A stretch of 64,000 bases of DNA, from NCBI GenBank assembly GCA_016711125.1, contig JADJTQ010000007.1, positions 248,001-312,000 on the forward strand. Reading direction: 5' to 3'. Each line of letters begins with the position of its first letter. Position 1 is the stretch's first letter. Origin of the DNA: Saprospiraceae bacterium (GTDB lineage Bacteria > Bacteroidota > Bacteroidia > Chitinophagales > Saprospiraceae). The notes under the pieces are model-generated. The model was not told the origin of the DNA. It made no database searches and was given only the letters and a program-made list of their open reading frames with translations. The position numbers and the translations under genes were made by a program. Positions 31,689 through 40,249 of the stretch are shown here, in pieces.

Positions 31689-33068
31689 TCAATCAAGTAG
31701 TATGTATTGGAAGTTATCAATCCAGAAAGTTTTATTAGCCGTGGCGCCAAGAAGGGCACGGATGCCAATATCATTGGTAATGGTAGCATCGGCAACAAAT
31801 TCAAAGGCATAGGTTTCCCAATTTTCGCTGACAGTAAAGTCTGCATCGCCGTGCACATCCCATGGGCTACTATTTCTCTGCATAATGATTGACATGGGGC
31901 CACCCCCCGTGCTCGCCCTTGCTGCAAAACTGATCCGGTATCTTTTTCCGGTCACCATAGACTGACTATTCTGATTTAATTGAATGTGCCAATCGGTGCC
32001 GTTAGTGCTGTTAACTTGTATTCTGGCACTACTATTTCCTTCGTATGGATTTACATTATCAATGGTAAATGTAGCTGTGGCACCATTATGCTGACTGAGA
32101 CTCCAGGGAGTGGATCCTCCCTCAAACCCGCTGTTTTGCAAAATATTATTGTAGCAGGTTCTGAAATCGATTAAAAAATTGCTGGAAGAACTCACTTGAA
32201 ATCCTGTATTGAGTTCTGCCGAGTTATTAATCATAAAACGAACATCGCCATTATTGATTACCTGTCCTCCTGAAAGTACTTTATATCCATTGTACATATC
32301 GGTTGGGATCGAGCCATTGACCGTCAGGATCTCAGCTACATTACAATTCTTACAATCCTTGCAAATAGGATCGGTACATGGTAAAACGGTGATTTGTCCG
32401 TTTAACGTGGTGGCACCCTGAATATACTTGATTGGATGCACGCCAGGTCCCACATGATTTGCACTAAAGTCAAAAGTGCCATTACCATTGTTGGTAACCC
32501 CGATGCCGCTGTAGATCCCAGAACCTACTCCTCCGGTTAAGTTGTGTTGAATGCCATCATTTTCACAAAGTGTGAAATTAAACTCCAGATTATTTTCTTG
32601 TTGATTTGATGTATATACTCGCATTTCACTAAGGCCGTAACAACCACCTCCATGATTACTCAGAGCAGTAATCAGCAAATGCCTGGCTTGTACTCCACCT
32701 AGATCAGGCCCATGAAATCCTTCGTAAAATCCCGAACTGGTTCCCTTCGGAAAAGTAAAGGTGTCTATGGTCGTCCAGGTGGTACCATTTAAGGAAATAT
32801 CAACAATTACATCTTGCAAACCATCTTTGATATAATCGGGATGATTGAGATTCCAGATCACCATATCGTACAAATTTACGTTGGTGCTGAATTGATATTT
32901 AATCCAGTGTGATTGACCCCTTGCCGGATTGGGATTAGTACTCTTGGTACAGGACACCCAACCGTCAAACGCGTTTGTGGTATGTCGGTCAGGAAATACT
33001 TGAGCTTTAATTTGTGCCCCGAGAGGCAACAGTAATATCAGGTAAAGGCCGATGTATTTAGTATGCAT
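31689..33068 (-). CDS. Secreted discoidin/CBM-like protein with two carbohydrate-binding-type domains
   Basis: A 459-residue protein. In order: signal peptide (LYLILLLPLGAQIKAQ); an N-terminal F5/8-type C (discoidin, CBM32-like) domain of ~130 residues (NAFDGWVSC, WIKYQFSTNVNLYDMVIWN, LLITALSNHGGGCYGLSEMR); a Cys-rich linker (CKDCKNCNVAE); a short beta module (VLSGGQVINNGDVRFMINN, then LNTGFQVSSSSNFLID); and a C-terminal CBM4/9-like domain (NSGFEGGSTPWSLSQHNGA, YRISFAARAS, FWIDNFQYI). No catalytic domain is seen. The DUF1501 gene stop lies 1 nt before its start. Confidence 0.82.
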   Translation of the reverse strand: MHTKYIGLYLILLLPLGAQIKAQVFPDRHTTNAFDGWVSCTKSTNPNPARGQSHWIKYQFSTNVNLYDMVIWNLNHPDYIKDGLQDVIVDISLNGTTWTTIDTFTFPKGTSSGFYEGFHGPDLGGVQARHLLITALSNHGGGCYGLSEMRVYTSNQQENNLEFNFTLCENDGIQHNLTGGVGSGIYSGIGVTNNGNGTFDFSANHVGPGVHPIKYIQGATTLNGQITVLPCTDPICKDCKNCNVAEILTVNGSIPTDMYNGYKVLSGGQVINNGDVRFMINNSAELNTGFQVSSSSNFLIDFRTCYNNILQNSGFEGGSTPWSLSQHNGATATFTIDNVNPYEGNSSARIQVNSTNGTDWHIQLNQNSQSMVTGKRYRISFAARASTGGGPMSIIMQRNSSPWDVHGDADFTVSENWETYAFEFVADATITNDIGIRALLGATANKTFWIDNFQYILLD

Positions 33069-33069
33069 A

Positions 33070-34593
33070 TTAGAAGATTGGTTGAGGCTTGATATAACCG
33101 ATTGGATGACTGATGCTTAAGGGATCATAGAAGTTGGTGATATTGGGAAATATCGAAGCCATACCACTGCTTGGAACTCCAAACCATTGTGCCGCTTCTC
33201 CGAAATATTCGTCGGTTGACAAGGTGGGGATGAAACGGCCACTATTATCTAATTCAAGTGGATTGCTATTGCCCAATACCAGGGAAGGATAGGAGCCAAA
33301 AACCTTTCCTCCATCTATCAGGCTTGGACCACCCATTACCATAGTATTACCGCCCCAGGCATGGTCCGAGCCATCTTGGTTGGGTGCCAGGGTGCGGCCA
33401 AATTCGGAAATAAACATAGTCAAAACATCATTTTCCATATTGATCCCTGCATGTGACCGTGTGGCTCCCTCAGAATCAACATAATTAAAAGTCAATTTAA
33501 GAGAATCTTGAAAAGTACCCAGTGCTGAACGAACCAGTCCTAGCATTCCCTGTTGGCTACTAAGCAGTGCATCATGGTGATCCCAACCTCCGACGGTAAT
33601 AAAGAATACCTGTCGCTTGAAGCCAAGTGTATTTCTCACGTTTATTGTACGTGTGACCATTTCAAGTGCTGAGCCCAGATAGCTATCGGGAAAAACATCT
33701 GCAGGGAAAGCAATCGAATTTTGAATCGCTGAATCAAATTGCACGAATCCGTCCCGGGCATTTCGAATTACATTGACAAATGTTTTTTCAAAAATATCCT
33801 GATATGTTTGGCCAAGCAGACTGTCGACGGCCTGTGTACGGAGAGTCTCCGTAAGATACATAGCATTTGGATTATAACCTTCGATGCCTACAGCTCCATA
33901 ATAAGGGTCCAGGGCATATTCAACCGTACTATTGCCATTTTGAAATGTATTAGACCCTGAGAGCGAAATGTTCATGGAGATATTTTGATTGCTATTGCAG
34001 TCATTGATCAGATCAGCCATTTTACCTGCCCAACCTTTGGCTCCTCTTTCATTGGGTATACCCGTTTGCCATTGTTGTATTTGATCAGAATGCGAAAACA
34101 GACCTAAAGGTGAGTTACCTGCGTTTACCTCCGCTTTTGTGGTATTTGGGTGTGTCAAAGTGCCAATATTTGTGAGGAATGAAAGCCTTTTGCTGTTAAA
34201 CAAATCCTTCACTTTTGTCATTGAGGGATGTACAGCATACGGGATATTGACATTGTTATATTTGAGTTGGGTACCAGTCAGTGAACTCAAAGGAAGAGTT
34301 AGATTACCCCGGGCACTGCTGTATTGGGTATGCCTGCCATCGGTGGGAATCAACATATTAAAGGAGTCATTACCCCCGGCTAGCAATACGCACACAATAG
34401 CCTTGTAGTCATTAAAACTATCATAGACCGCTGAATTTGAAATTGCAGCTGCATTTACAGCCTTTAAATTTAGCAGCGAATTCTTAAAGGTTAGGTATCC
34501 TAATCCTGCACAGCTGGCCTGCCCCAAAAACTGACGCCTGCCCGATGCGTGATTTTCTTTTTTCTTATTCATAAACTTGTTGTAAAAATTCAA
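33070..34593 (-). CDS. DUF1501 family exported protein
   Basis: A 507-residue protein with a Tat-like N terminus (GRRQFLGQASCAGLG) and DUF1501 landmarks: VCVLLAGGNDSFNMLIPTDG, FSHSDQIQQWQTG, VFFITVGGWDHHD, FISEFGRTLAPNQDGSDHAW and GGKVFGSYPSL. The family belongs to the alkaline-phosphatase/sulfatase-like superfamily by fold, with no proven substrate. It is almost always found beside DUF1800, as here (32 nt downstream of it). MNKKKENH, eight codons further in, is an alternative start. Function unknown. Confidence 0.9.
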   Translation of the reverse strand: MNFYNKFMNKKKENHASGRRQFLGQASCAGLGYLTFKNSLLNLKAVNAAAISNSAVYDSFNDYKAIVCVLLAGGNDSFNMLIPTDGRHTQYSSARGNLTLPLSSLTGTQLKYNNVNIPYAVHPSMTKVKDLFNSKRLSFLTNIGTLTHPNTTKAEVNAGNSPLGLFSHSDQIQQWQTGIPNERGAKGWAGKMADLINDCNSNQNISMNISLSGSNTFQNGNSTVEYALDPYYGAVGIEGYNPNAMYLTETLRTQAVDSLLGQTYQDIFEKTFVNVIRNARDGFVQFDSAIQNSIAFPADVFPDSYLGSALEMVTRTINVRNTLGFKRQVFFITVGGWDHHDALLSSQQGMLGLVRSALGTFQDSLKLTFNYVDSEGATRSHAGINMENDVLTMFISEFGRTLAPNQDGSDHAWGGNTMVMGGPSLIDGGKVFGSYPSLVLGNSNPLELDNSGRFIPTLSTDEYFGEAAQWFGVPSSGMASIFPNITNFYDPLSISHPIGYIKPQPIF

Positions 34594-34625
34594 AGAATGA
34601 CTTAAAAAAATGAAGTGGAATTTGT

Positions 34626-36473
34626 TTATCGCACAACACTGTATTCGGGCGCGATCAATGCCAGATATAGCCCCATGCGTACTCTGTTTTGACGATGCTC
34701 ATGCCACGAGACATTGGCGGAATATCCATTCAGAGCATTGCGCATAATTCGACGAGTTTTATCGCTCATGAGGCCTGATAATAAATGTTTATCGTACCAA
34801 TTGATCAACGCCTCACTATCATCGGCCAGTGGTAATAAATCATCAATGACCCAATTGACTTCGGTATTGTTCATGATGTCACCTTCCCAGGTATGTCCCA
34901 AATCACCCCAGGATTGAGACCAGCGATATACATTATTGATATACCCGATACTCGTACGAGAATCGTGTAGCTTAAATTCGGGCGCAACCAGTCCCTGAGC
35001 AGAGATATCGCCATTTGGAGTATCATCTGGTAAGAAGAAATTAAATACACTGGGGGAGGCAAGAATGTCTTGCTTGGTATCTTCATAAAAACCATAGTTG
35101 ACATTCCAGTAAAATCCGTTTGGATTATATTTATCCACGGATCGGACGAAATGAGTATATCTAAATAGTGGTTCCTTCAGGCGTCCATTTGCGCTATTAA
35201 GCTGATAACTGGCTTCGCGCGCTTCAGCATCTAGTAAAATCGCCTTGATGACAGACTTCATATCACCTCGCACAGTTCCATACGGACCGGAACCGTTGAA
35301 AGCGGTTGCCACCCTCTGTATATAGGCCGGAGAAGGATTGGATTTGACTAGTCTCTGGATCAAACGGTAGCCGATGAACGGACCAACATTTGGATGGTTA
35401 AAAAGATTGTCAATTGCATTGTTGATATCTTGTATTCCGGTTTGACCACTCGGTACTGTGTATCCATTCAATAAATGTTTGACACCGGGCTCATGTTGAG
35501 CACTGTACATGATCATGGGTACTGTGAGGTCGGCATTCCATATTCCTCTGCCAAAAAAAAGGTTTCCATCGTCATACATGTCTTGCGCTACCAAAGCCGG
35601 AACGGTAGCCCCAATTCCTAACCCCGTAAATATTTTAGCAAACTCCTGAATTTCGGCATTGTCGTAGGTGGGTATATCTGCGCCATTCAATTTCTTATGG
35701 CTTCCATCCAAATTAAGTTCATACAGCCCGATACTAAACAACTGTTCAACTTCACGTGCAAAATTTTCATCAGGATGTACGTTATTAACCAAATCTGTTT
35801 TTGGATTGTTGAGATGACTCAAATAAAATCCCATGCAGGGGTGGAGGGCGACATTATATAAGATATCCCGGTAGTTGCCGAATGCATGATTTAAAAAGAG
35901 ATCATAATAAGATGCCAGCCCTTCGCCGTATTCACCGAGATCCGAATTTCGCGAGATCACTAAAATCTCTGACAATGCGCAGGCGATACGGTGCCGTAGA
36001 TAGTCATCTGTCAATGCATTGACTTGCCACCAGGCATAGTTAAAGTGCTTCCAGGTACCTTGTCTGGGAATCTCGCTAGCATATCCCATTGCGGTGAGCG
36101 TATCGGCCAAAATGTCAAAAACATTGCGGATTTCTGGCAGCATTTTTTCAACTTGATTAGCCGGCTTGGCATACTGATCGTTAATCCATCCGGTTATACC
36201 CAGGTTGAGAACACGCTGAACTTCAGATGAATCAAATCCAATGGTGGCCTGATTCAAAAATCGTGCTGCATCAAAATATGGTGACAACATACCCTGGGAA
36301 TTGACCGTGTTTACGGCGGCTGATGTCTTGGGCCAAGCGGGGTCTTTAAAAGAACTACTCGCAGTGACAGTAACTCCGGTGCTGTTGCCTCCTCCATAGT
36401 AGGCGGGTGTCTGGGCGGAAATCAATGAGTAGCTTAAAACGACACAAAATACAAGTAAGGTTCTTGTCATCAC
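34626..36473 (-). CDS. DUF1800 family exported protein
   Basis: A 615-residue protein with a signal peptide (LLVFCVVLSYSLISAQ) and DUF1800 landmarks: FLNQATIGFDSSEVQRVL, WWQVNALTDDYLRHRIACAL, DENFAREVEQLFSIGLYEL, EIQEFAKIFTGLG, FIGYRLIQRLVKSNPSPAYI and SPSVFNFFLPDDTP. It is the partner of DUF1501 and first gene of the minus-strand operon DUF1800-DUF1501-CBM-small secreted-sugar dehydrogenase. Biochemical role unknown. Confidence 0.92.
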   Translation of the reverse strand: MMTRTLLVFCVVLSYSLISAQTPAYYGGGNSTGVTVTASSSFKDPAWPKTSAAVNTVNSQGMLSPYFDAARFLNQATIGFDSSEVQRVLNLGITGWINDQYAKPANQVEKMLPEIRNVFDILADTLTAMGYASEIPRQGTWKHFNYAWWQVNALTDDYLRHRIACALSEILVISRNSDLGEYGEGLASYYDLFLNHAFGNYRDILYNVALHPCMGFYLSHLNNPKTDLVNNVHPDENFAREVEQLFSIGLYELNLDGSHKKLNGADIPTYDNAEIQEFAKIFTGLGIGATVPALVAQDMYDDGNLFFGRGIWNADLTVPMIMYSAQHEPGVKHLLNGYTVPSGQTGIQDINNAIDNLFNHPNVGPFIGYRLIQRLVKSNPSPAYIQRVATAFNGSGPYGTVRGDMKSVIKAILLDAEAREASYQLNSANGRLKEPLFRYTHFVRSVDKYNPNGFYWNVNYGFYEDTKQDILASPSVFNFFLPDDTPNGDISAQGLVAPEFKLHDSRTSIGYINNVYRWSQSWGDLGHTWEGDIMNNTEVNWVIDDLLPLADDSEALINWYDKHLLSGLMSDKTRRIMRNALNGYSANVSWHEHRQNRVRMGLYLALIAPEYSVVR

Positions 36474-36777
36474 TGATAGAATTTAATAAAATGATAGCCT
36501 CGCCTTGTGTCGTAAAATGTGGAAACGGGTCAGGTCACCCTAGTGAAGAGATGTGTTCGTATGAAATAGAATACCACATATATACGCCGAAGCAACTACA
36601 AATATTTTAAGGTGATCAGGAAAAATTTTGGAAGTGTATGAAACTAGGGAGTTTTAGTTACAAAAATCCTTCCAATTTTTAAAAGATCAATAAGAATTTT
36701 GCCATGACCCAAGAGAATGACCTAAGTCATTGGGAAAATTCTTAAATTCCCATCTGAACAAAAATAGAATTTGAAAG
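36474..36777. other. Divergent intergenic region
   Basis: About 300 AT-rich nt between the DUF1800 operon and the plus-strand lipoprotein gene, so it must contain both promoters. An imperfect inverted repeat (GGAAAAATTTTGGAAG near 36619 and CTTCCAATTTTTAA near 36673) lies in the middle. No exact TAnnTTTG box is found; TAGAATTTG just before the plus-strand ATG is one base too long. Confidence 0.4.
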
Positions 36778-37371
36778 ATGAGATATATTCCAGTACTAGT
36801 AATGTTGTGCTCTTTTCAGTTTATCAGCTGTGCACAAGAGTCGATTCCAAATCGAGAAGATCAGGTAGCTGCGGCTACAATGGCTGCACCGGAGGATGAT
36901 CGGGCCTCTTCAGCAGTCTATGGTTATGATGCAAAAGGACTTTTGGTATCATTGCGAGAAGGAAGCAATAATCTGATTTGTGTGGCTGATGATCCCAGCC
37001 GGCCTGGATTTCAGTCGGTATGTTATCACAAAAATCTCCAGGCATTTATGGATCGTGGGAGAGTATTGCGTGCGGAGGGCAAGACCAATCAGGAGATTTT
37101 CGATATTCGGGAAGGGGAGGCTAAATCTGGTGCATTAAAGATGCCGGATCAGGCCACTACCTTGCATTTATTGGAAGGGAAAGAAGGATTTTATGATGCA
37201 GCATCCGGTCAAGTCAAAAATGCCAATTATCGATATGTGGTCTATATCCCATGGGCGACCGCTGAATCGACCGGCCTGCCGTTAAAGCCGTTAGTTGAGG
37301 GTGGACCCTGGATCATGGATCCCGGAACTCACCGGGCTCACATTATGATTACACCTCCTCCGCAAAATTGA
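36778..37371 (+). CDS. Uncharacterised exported, probably lipidated protein
   Basis: 197 residues with an N-terminal signal (IPVLVMLCSFQFISC); the Cys after FIS fits a lipobox, so outer-membrane or periplasmic attachment is likely. Conserved-looking segments are LREGSNNLICVADDPSRPG, VCYHKNLQAFMDRGR and the C-terminal GGPWIMDPGTHRAHIMI. I do not recognise a characterised family. It starts a plus-strand group with an exported oxidoreductase and isomerase, 30 nt before the oxidoreductase. Confidence 0.7.
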   Translation: MRYIPVLVMLCSFQFISCAQESIPNREDQVAAATMAAPEDDRASSAVYGYDAKGLLVSLREGSNNLICVADDPSRPGFQSVCYHKNLQAFMDRGRVLRAEGKTNQEIFDIREGEAKSGALKMPDQATTLHLLEGKEGFYDAASGQVKNANYRYVVYIPWATAESTGLPLKPLVEGGPWIMDPGTHRAHIMITPPPQN

Positions 37372-37401
37372 GCAAAGTTTGATTTCGTTAATTGGTAAAC
37401 G

Positions 37402-38916
37402 ATGAAAAGGAAAAGTTCGATAAGCCGGCGTCGATTTATTGCGGCAACAGCATCAACTGCCGCCAGTTTTACCATAGTGCCATCTCATGTCTTGGCCGGA
37501 TCTGGGAAAGTAGCACCTTCTGACAAGATTACTGTGGCCAATATCGGCTGTGGTACTCAAGGGCTTCGCGAGATGGGCGAGTTACTCACTCATGATCACA
37601 TTCAAGTCGTTGCTATCTGTGATCCCAATAAAATGAGCAGCGACTATCTCGATTGGTCGCCCTATGGCATTAGAGATGATATTAGGAAAGTGCTGGGTGA
37701 TCCTAGCTGGGGAGAGGGTGAAAAGGGAATTGTAGCTGGAAGAGACGTTGCACAAAACTATATCGAAAAATTTTATGGAAAAAATAGTGCGTCAGGGTCA
37801 TATAAGGGCTGTGTCTCATATGAAGATTACCGGGAACTATTAGAAAAAGAATCAGATGTTGATGTTTTGAAAATTATGACTCCAGATCATTTGCATGCCT
37901 CGATTGCAATCGCTGGAATGAAAAAAGGTAAAAATGTGATTACCCACAAACCGATATCAAACCGGATGTATGAAGCCAGAAAAACAATAGATCTGGCCAA
38001 AAAAAGCGGTCAAAAAACCCACCTGCTCGCCTGGAGTAATCGACCGGAATGTGATGTTGTTTTTAAATGGATCCAAGATGGTGTGATCGGCAATCTTAAA
38101 GAAATTCACAATTGGTCATATCGTCCGGTTTGGCCCCAATTCATTGGTATACCAAAAGATCGACCTCCGGTACCAAAGGGTCTTAATTGGGACCTCTGGC
38201 TTGGTCCGGTTCCGCACAGACCTTATCATCCTGATTATACGCACAATGTATTTAGAGGATGGTACGAGTTTGGTGGTGGTAGTGTTGCGGATATGGGTCA
38301 TTATAGCCTCTTTCCCCTTTTTCGTGCTTTTGGGATCGAAACCGCGCCTATTAGTGCAAAGGCATATGGCACGACCCTCAGAAGAGCAGAAAATGGAGTT
38401 TGTAAATGGATAGAAAATGATGTCACTTTTCCGCATTCAGCATTGATTAAATTGAATTTTCCGGCTCAGAAGCAAATTCCGGCATTTGATTTATATTGGT
38501 ACGATGGTGGTATGAAACCCTTTGCACCGGTCGAACTTGAAGTAGATGATCGGGATATTCCTATCGAGGGGATGATGTTTGTGGGAGATGAGGGCAAGAT
38601 TCTCGCTGGATTTCGCTGTGAAAAACCGGAAATCATTCCAGCTAAGAAGAGTGAAGCTTATCAGGGAATAAAAGCCACTGAAGAACGTAGACGAGAAAAT
38701 GGAAATGATATTTGGACGGCAGCATTCAAATCCAATGAGGAATCACCTGGTAGCTTTATTTATGCTGGGCCAGTTACTGAAACAATTAATCTTGCTGCGG
38801 TAGCTTTACGTGCCAAAAAGAAAATTGATTATGACTCAAAGTATATGAAGATTACCAATGATAGAGATGCCAATGCTTTTTTATACCGGGAATATCGCAT
38901 GGGCTGGGAATTGTAG
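37402..38916 (+). CDS. Tat-exported Gfo/Idh/MocA-type oxidoreductase
   Basis: 504 residues: a twin-arginine signal (SRRRFIAATASTAASF), then the NAD-binding Rossmann motif VANIGCGTQG and a dehydrogenase core (DVLKIMTPDHLHASIAI, NVITHKPISNRMYEARK, where the usual EKP is HKP). The second domain includes LWLGPVPHRPYHPDY and GGGSVADMGHY. Family members oxidise or epimerise sugars and related polyols with bound NAD(P); Tat export implies the cofactor is carried folded to the periplasm. The sugar isomerase gene follows 38 nt later. Confidence 0.88.
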   Translation: MKRKSSISRRRFIAATASTAASFTIVPSHVLAGSGKVAPSDKITVANIGCGTQGLREMGELLTHDHIQVVAICDPNKMSSDYLDWSPYGIRDDIRKVLGDPSWGEGEKGIVAGRDVAQNYIEKFYGKNSASGSYKGCVSYEDYRELLEKESDVDVLKIMTPDHLHASIAIAGMKKGKNVITHKPISNRMYEARKTIDLAKKSGQKTHLLAWSNRPECDVVFKWIQDGVIGNLKEIHNWSYRPVWPQFIGIPKDRPPVPKGLNWDLWLGPVPHRPYHPDYTHNVFRGWYEFGGGSVADMGHYSLFPLFRAFGIETAPISAKAYGTTLRRAENGVCKWIENDVTFPHSALIKLNFPAQKQIPAFDLYWYDGGMKPFAPVELEVDDRDIPIEGMMFVGDEGKILAGFRCEKPEIIPAKKSEAYQGIKATEERRRENGNDIWTAAFKSNEESPGSFIYAGPVTETINLAAVALRAKKKIDYDSKYMKITNDRDANAFLYREYRMGWEL

Positions 38917-38954
38917 CTTGACTAACATACTTGTTGAAGACTTAATTATAAGAA

Positions 38955-39821
38955 ATGGAACGAAGAAAATTTATTAAAGAAGGTGCTTATTTTGGTGGTG
39001 CTGGTTTAATAGGCACACAATTGTTTTCGAATTTTAATCAAATCACAGATTATAACATAATGAAAGACGATATATCTTTAGCTCAGTGGGCATTGGTTGA
39101 TGAAATCCGGGATGGAAAATGTACCAATCTTGATTTTCCAAAAATTGCCAGAGAAGATTTTGGCTTGAATGGGATCGAATTTGTCAATACTCTATTTGAG
39201 GTACCAACAGTCAGCTATCTGAATCAATTGAAGAGGAATGCAAACGATCACGGTGTGGCTATGGTTCTAATGATGGTCGATGCCGAAGGTGATGGGGCAG
39301 AACCGACTAAGGAGTTACGACGGCAATTTGAAATTAATCACCGAAAATGGGTGGATATAGCCCATTATCTTGGTTGTCATACTGTACGAACTAATTGCCG
39401 TGCACCCAAGGATGTTGATCCTAAAGAGGCTTTAAAGTGGGCTACCGAATCCTATCAAATGCTATTGGCTTACGCCAAACCATCCGGAATTAAGATCGTC
39501 ATTGAAAATCATGGAGGTGTTTCAAATGACCCGGATTGGATGGTGCAGCTAATGAAGGCCATAGATAATCCATCTTTTGGAACATATCCAGACTGGAGAA
39601 GTCCTTCAGATGATTTTGATAATGTCTTATATCTCGAAAAGACCTTGCCTTATGCTCTCGGTATGTCTTATCGAAATCAACCTACCGAAGAGTTGACCGC
39701 CAAAATGATCAGTATGTCAAGAGCATCGGGATACAAAGGTTGGTATGGTATCGAGTCAAGTGGTCGCGATGAAATCAATCAGGGAATACGATTGCTTAAA
39801 AAGTACTTACTGAATACCTAA
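38955..39821 (+). CDS. Exported sugar phosphate isomerase/epimerase-like TIM barrel
   Basis: 288 residues. The N terminus MERRKFIKEGAYFGGAGLIG looks like a Tat signal; the rest is a xylose-isomerase-like TIM barrel (GLNGIEFVNTLF, CHTVRTNCRA, IKIVIENHGGVSNDPDWM, FGTYPDWRSPSDDFD, GWYGIESSGRDEI). The acidic and His residues in IENHGG and the final IESSG are the usual metal-site positions. With the preceding oxidoreductase it suggests periplasmic sugar conversion. A terminator-like hairpin lies 80 nt downstream. Confidence 0.85.
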   Translation: MERRKFIKEGAYFGGAGLIGTQLFSNFNQITDYNIMKDDISLAQWALVDEIRDGKCTNLDFPKIAREDFGLNGIEFVNTLFEVPTVSYLNQLKRNANDHGVAMVLMMVDAEGDGAEPTKELRRQFEINHRKWVDIAHYLGCHTVRTNCRAPKDVDPKEALKWATESYQMLLAYAKPSGIKIVIENHGGVSNDPDWMVQLMKAIDNPSFGTYPDWRSPSDDFDNVLYLEKTLPYALGMSYRNQPTEELTAKMISMSRASGYKGWYGIESSGRDEINQGIRLLKKYLLNT

Positions 39822-39901
39822 TGGACACATTCCATTGAAGGAGATTTCTTTTTTTAGCAGAAAACCTGTAAAGTATAAGAAATTGATTCGATAATTGATA
39901 G

Positions 39902-39937
39902 AGAACTGTCAAGTTTTGGAAACCTGACAGTTCTTTC
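39902..39937 (+). terminator. Probable terminator after the sugar isomerase gene
   Basis: AGAACTGTCA (39902-39911) pairs perfectly with TGACAGTTCT (39925-39934); the stem continues with GTTT/AAAC after one mismatch. A short T-rich tail (TTCTTTC) follows. It is 80 nt after the stop codon. Confidence 0.6.
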
Positions 39938-40249
39938 AAAAAGGGGCTCTCTAGCAGCCAGTTGCATTAGTCAGCTTGCACTGATTTAATGAAAATTTAA
40001 AATTCTATTGCAACGTCACTCAGTCTTTCTCGCCACTTCTGGCTTTTTTGAGCCTGCTTCAGTTACAACTTCCGGTATCTTCTTTCGCCTCGTTGCGCCA
40101 GAAACGCGTCAGTTATAAAAAACAGGAAAAGCCCTATCTATTCTATATTTAAATAAATCACAGCACCAATTTCTTACCTTTTTGGGTCTCAGGATCGGTG
40201 ATACTACCGTCTTCAAATTTTGTATTTTTAGAAAAAATAATTCGTTTTG
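39938..40249. other. Intergenic region before the glycoside hydrolase-like gene
   Basis: About 310 nt without a supportable ORF. A 7-bp inverted repeat TTCTGGC/GCCAGAA (about 40038 and 40090) flanks a pyrimidine-rich stretch. No clear promoter consensus is seen. Confidence 0.35.

Noticed and set aside
39960..40240. Small RNA or degenerate gene between the isomerase and hydrolase genes
   Set aside because: Only a short inverted repeat is visible; no promoter or terminator pair supports an RNA gene.
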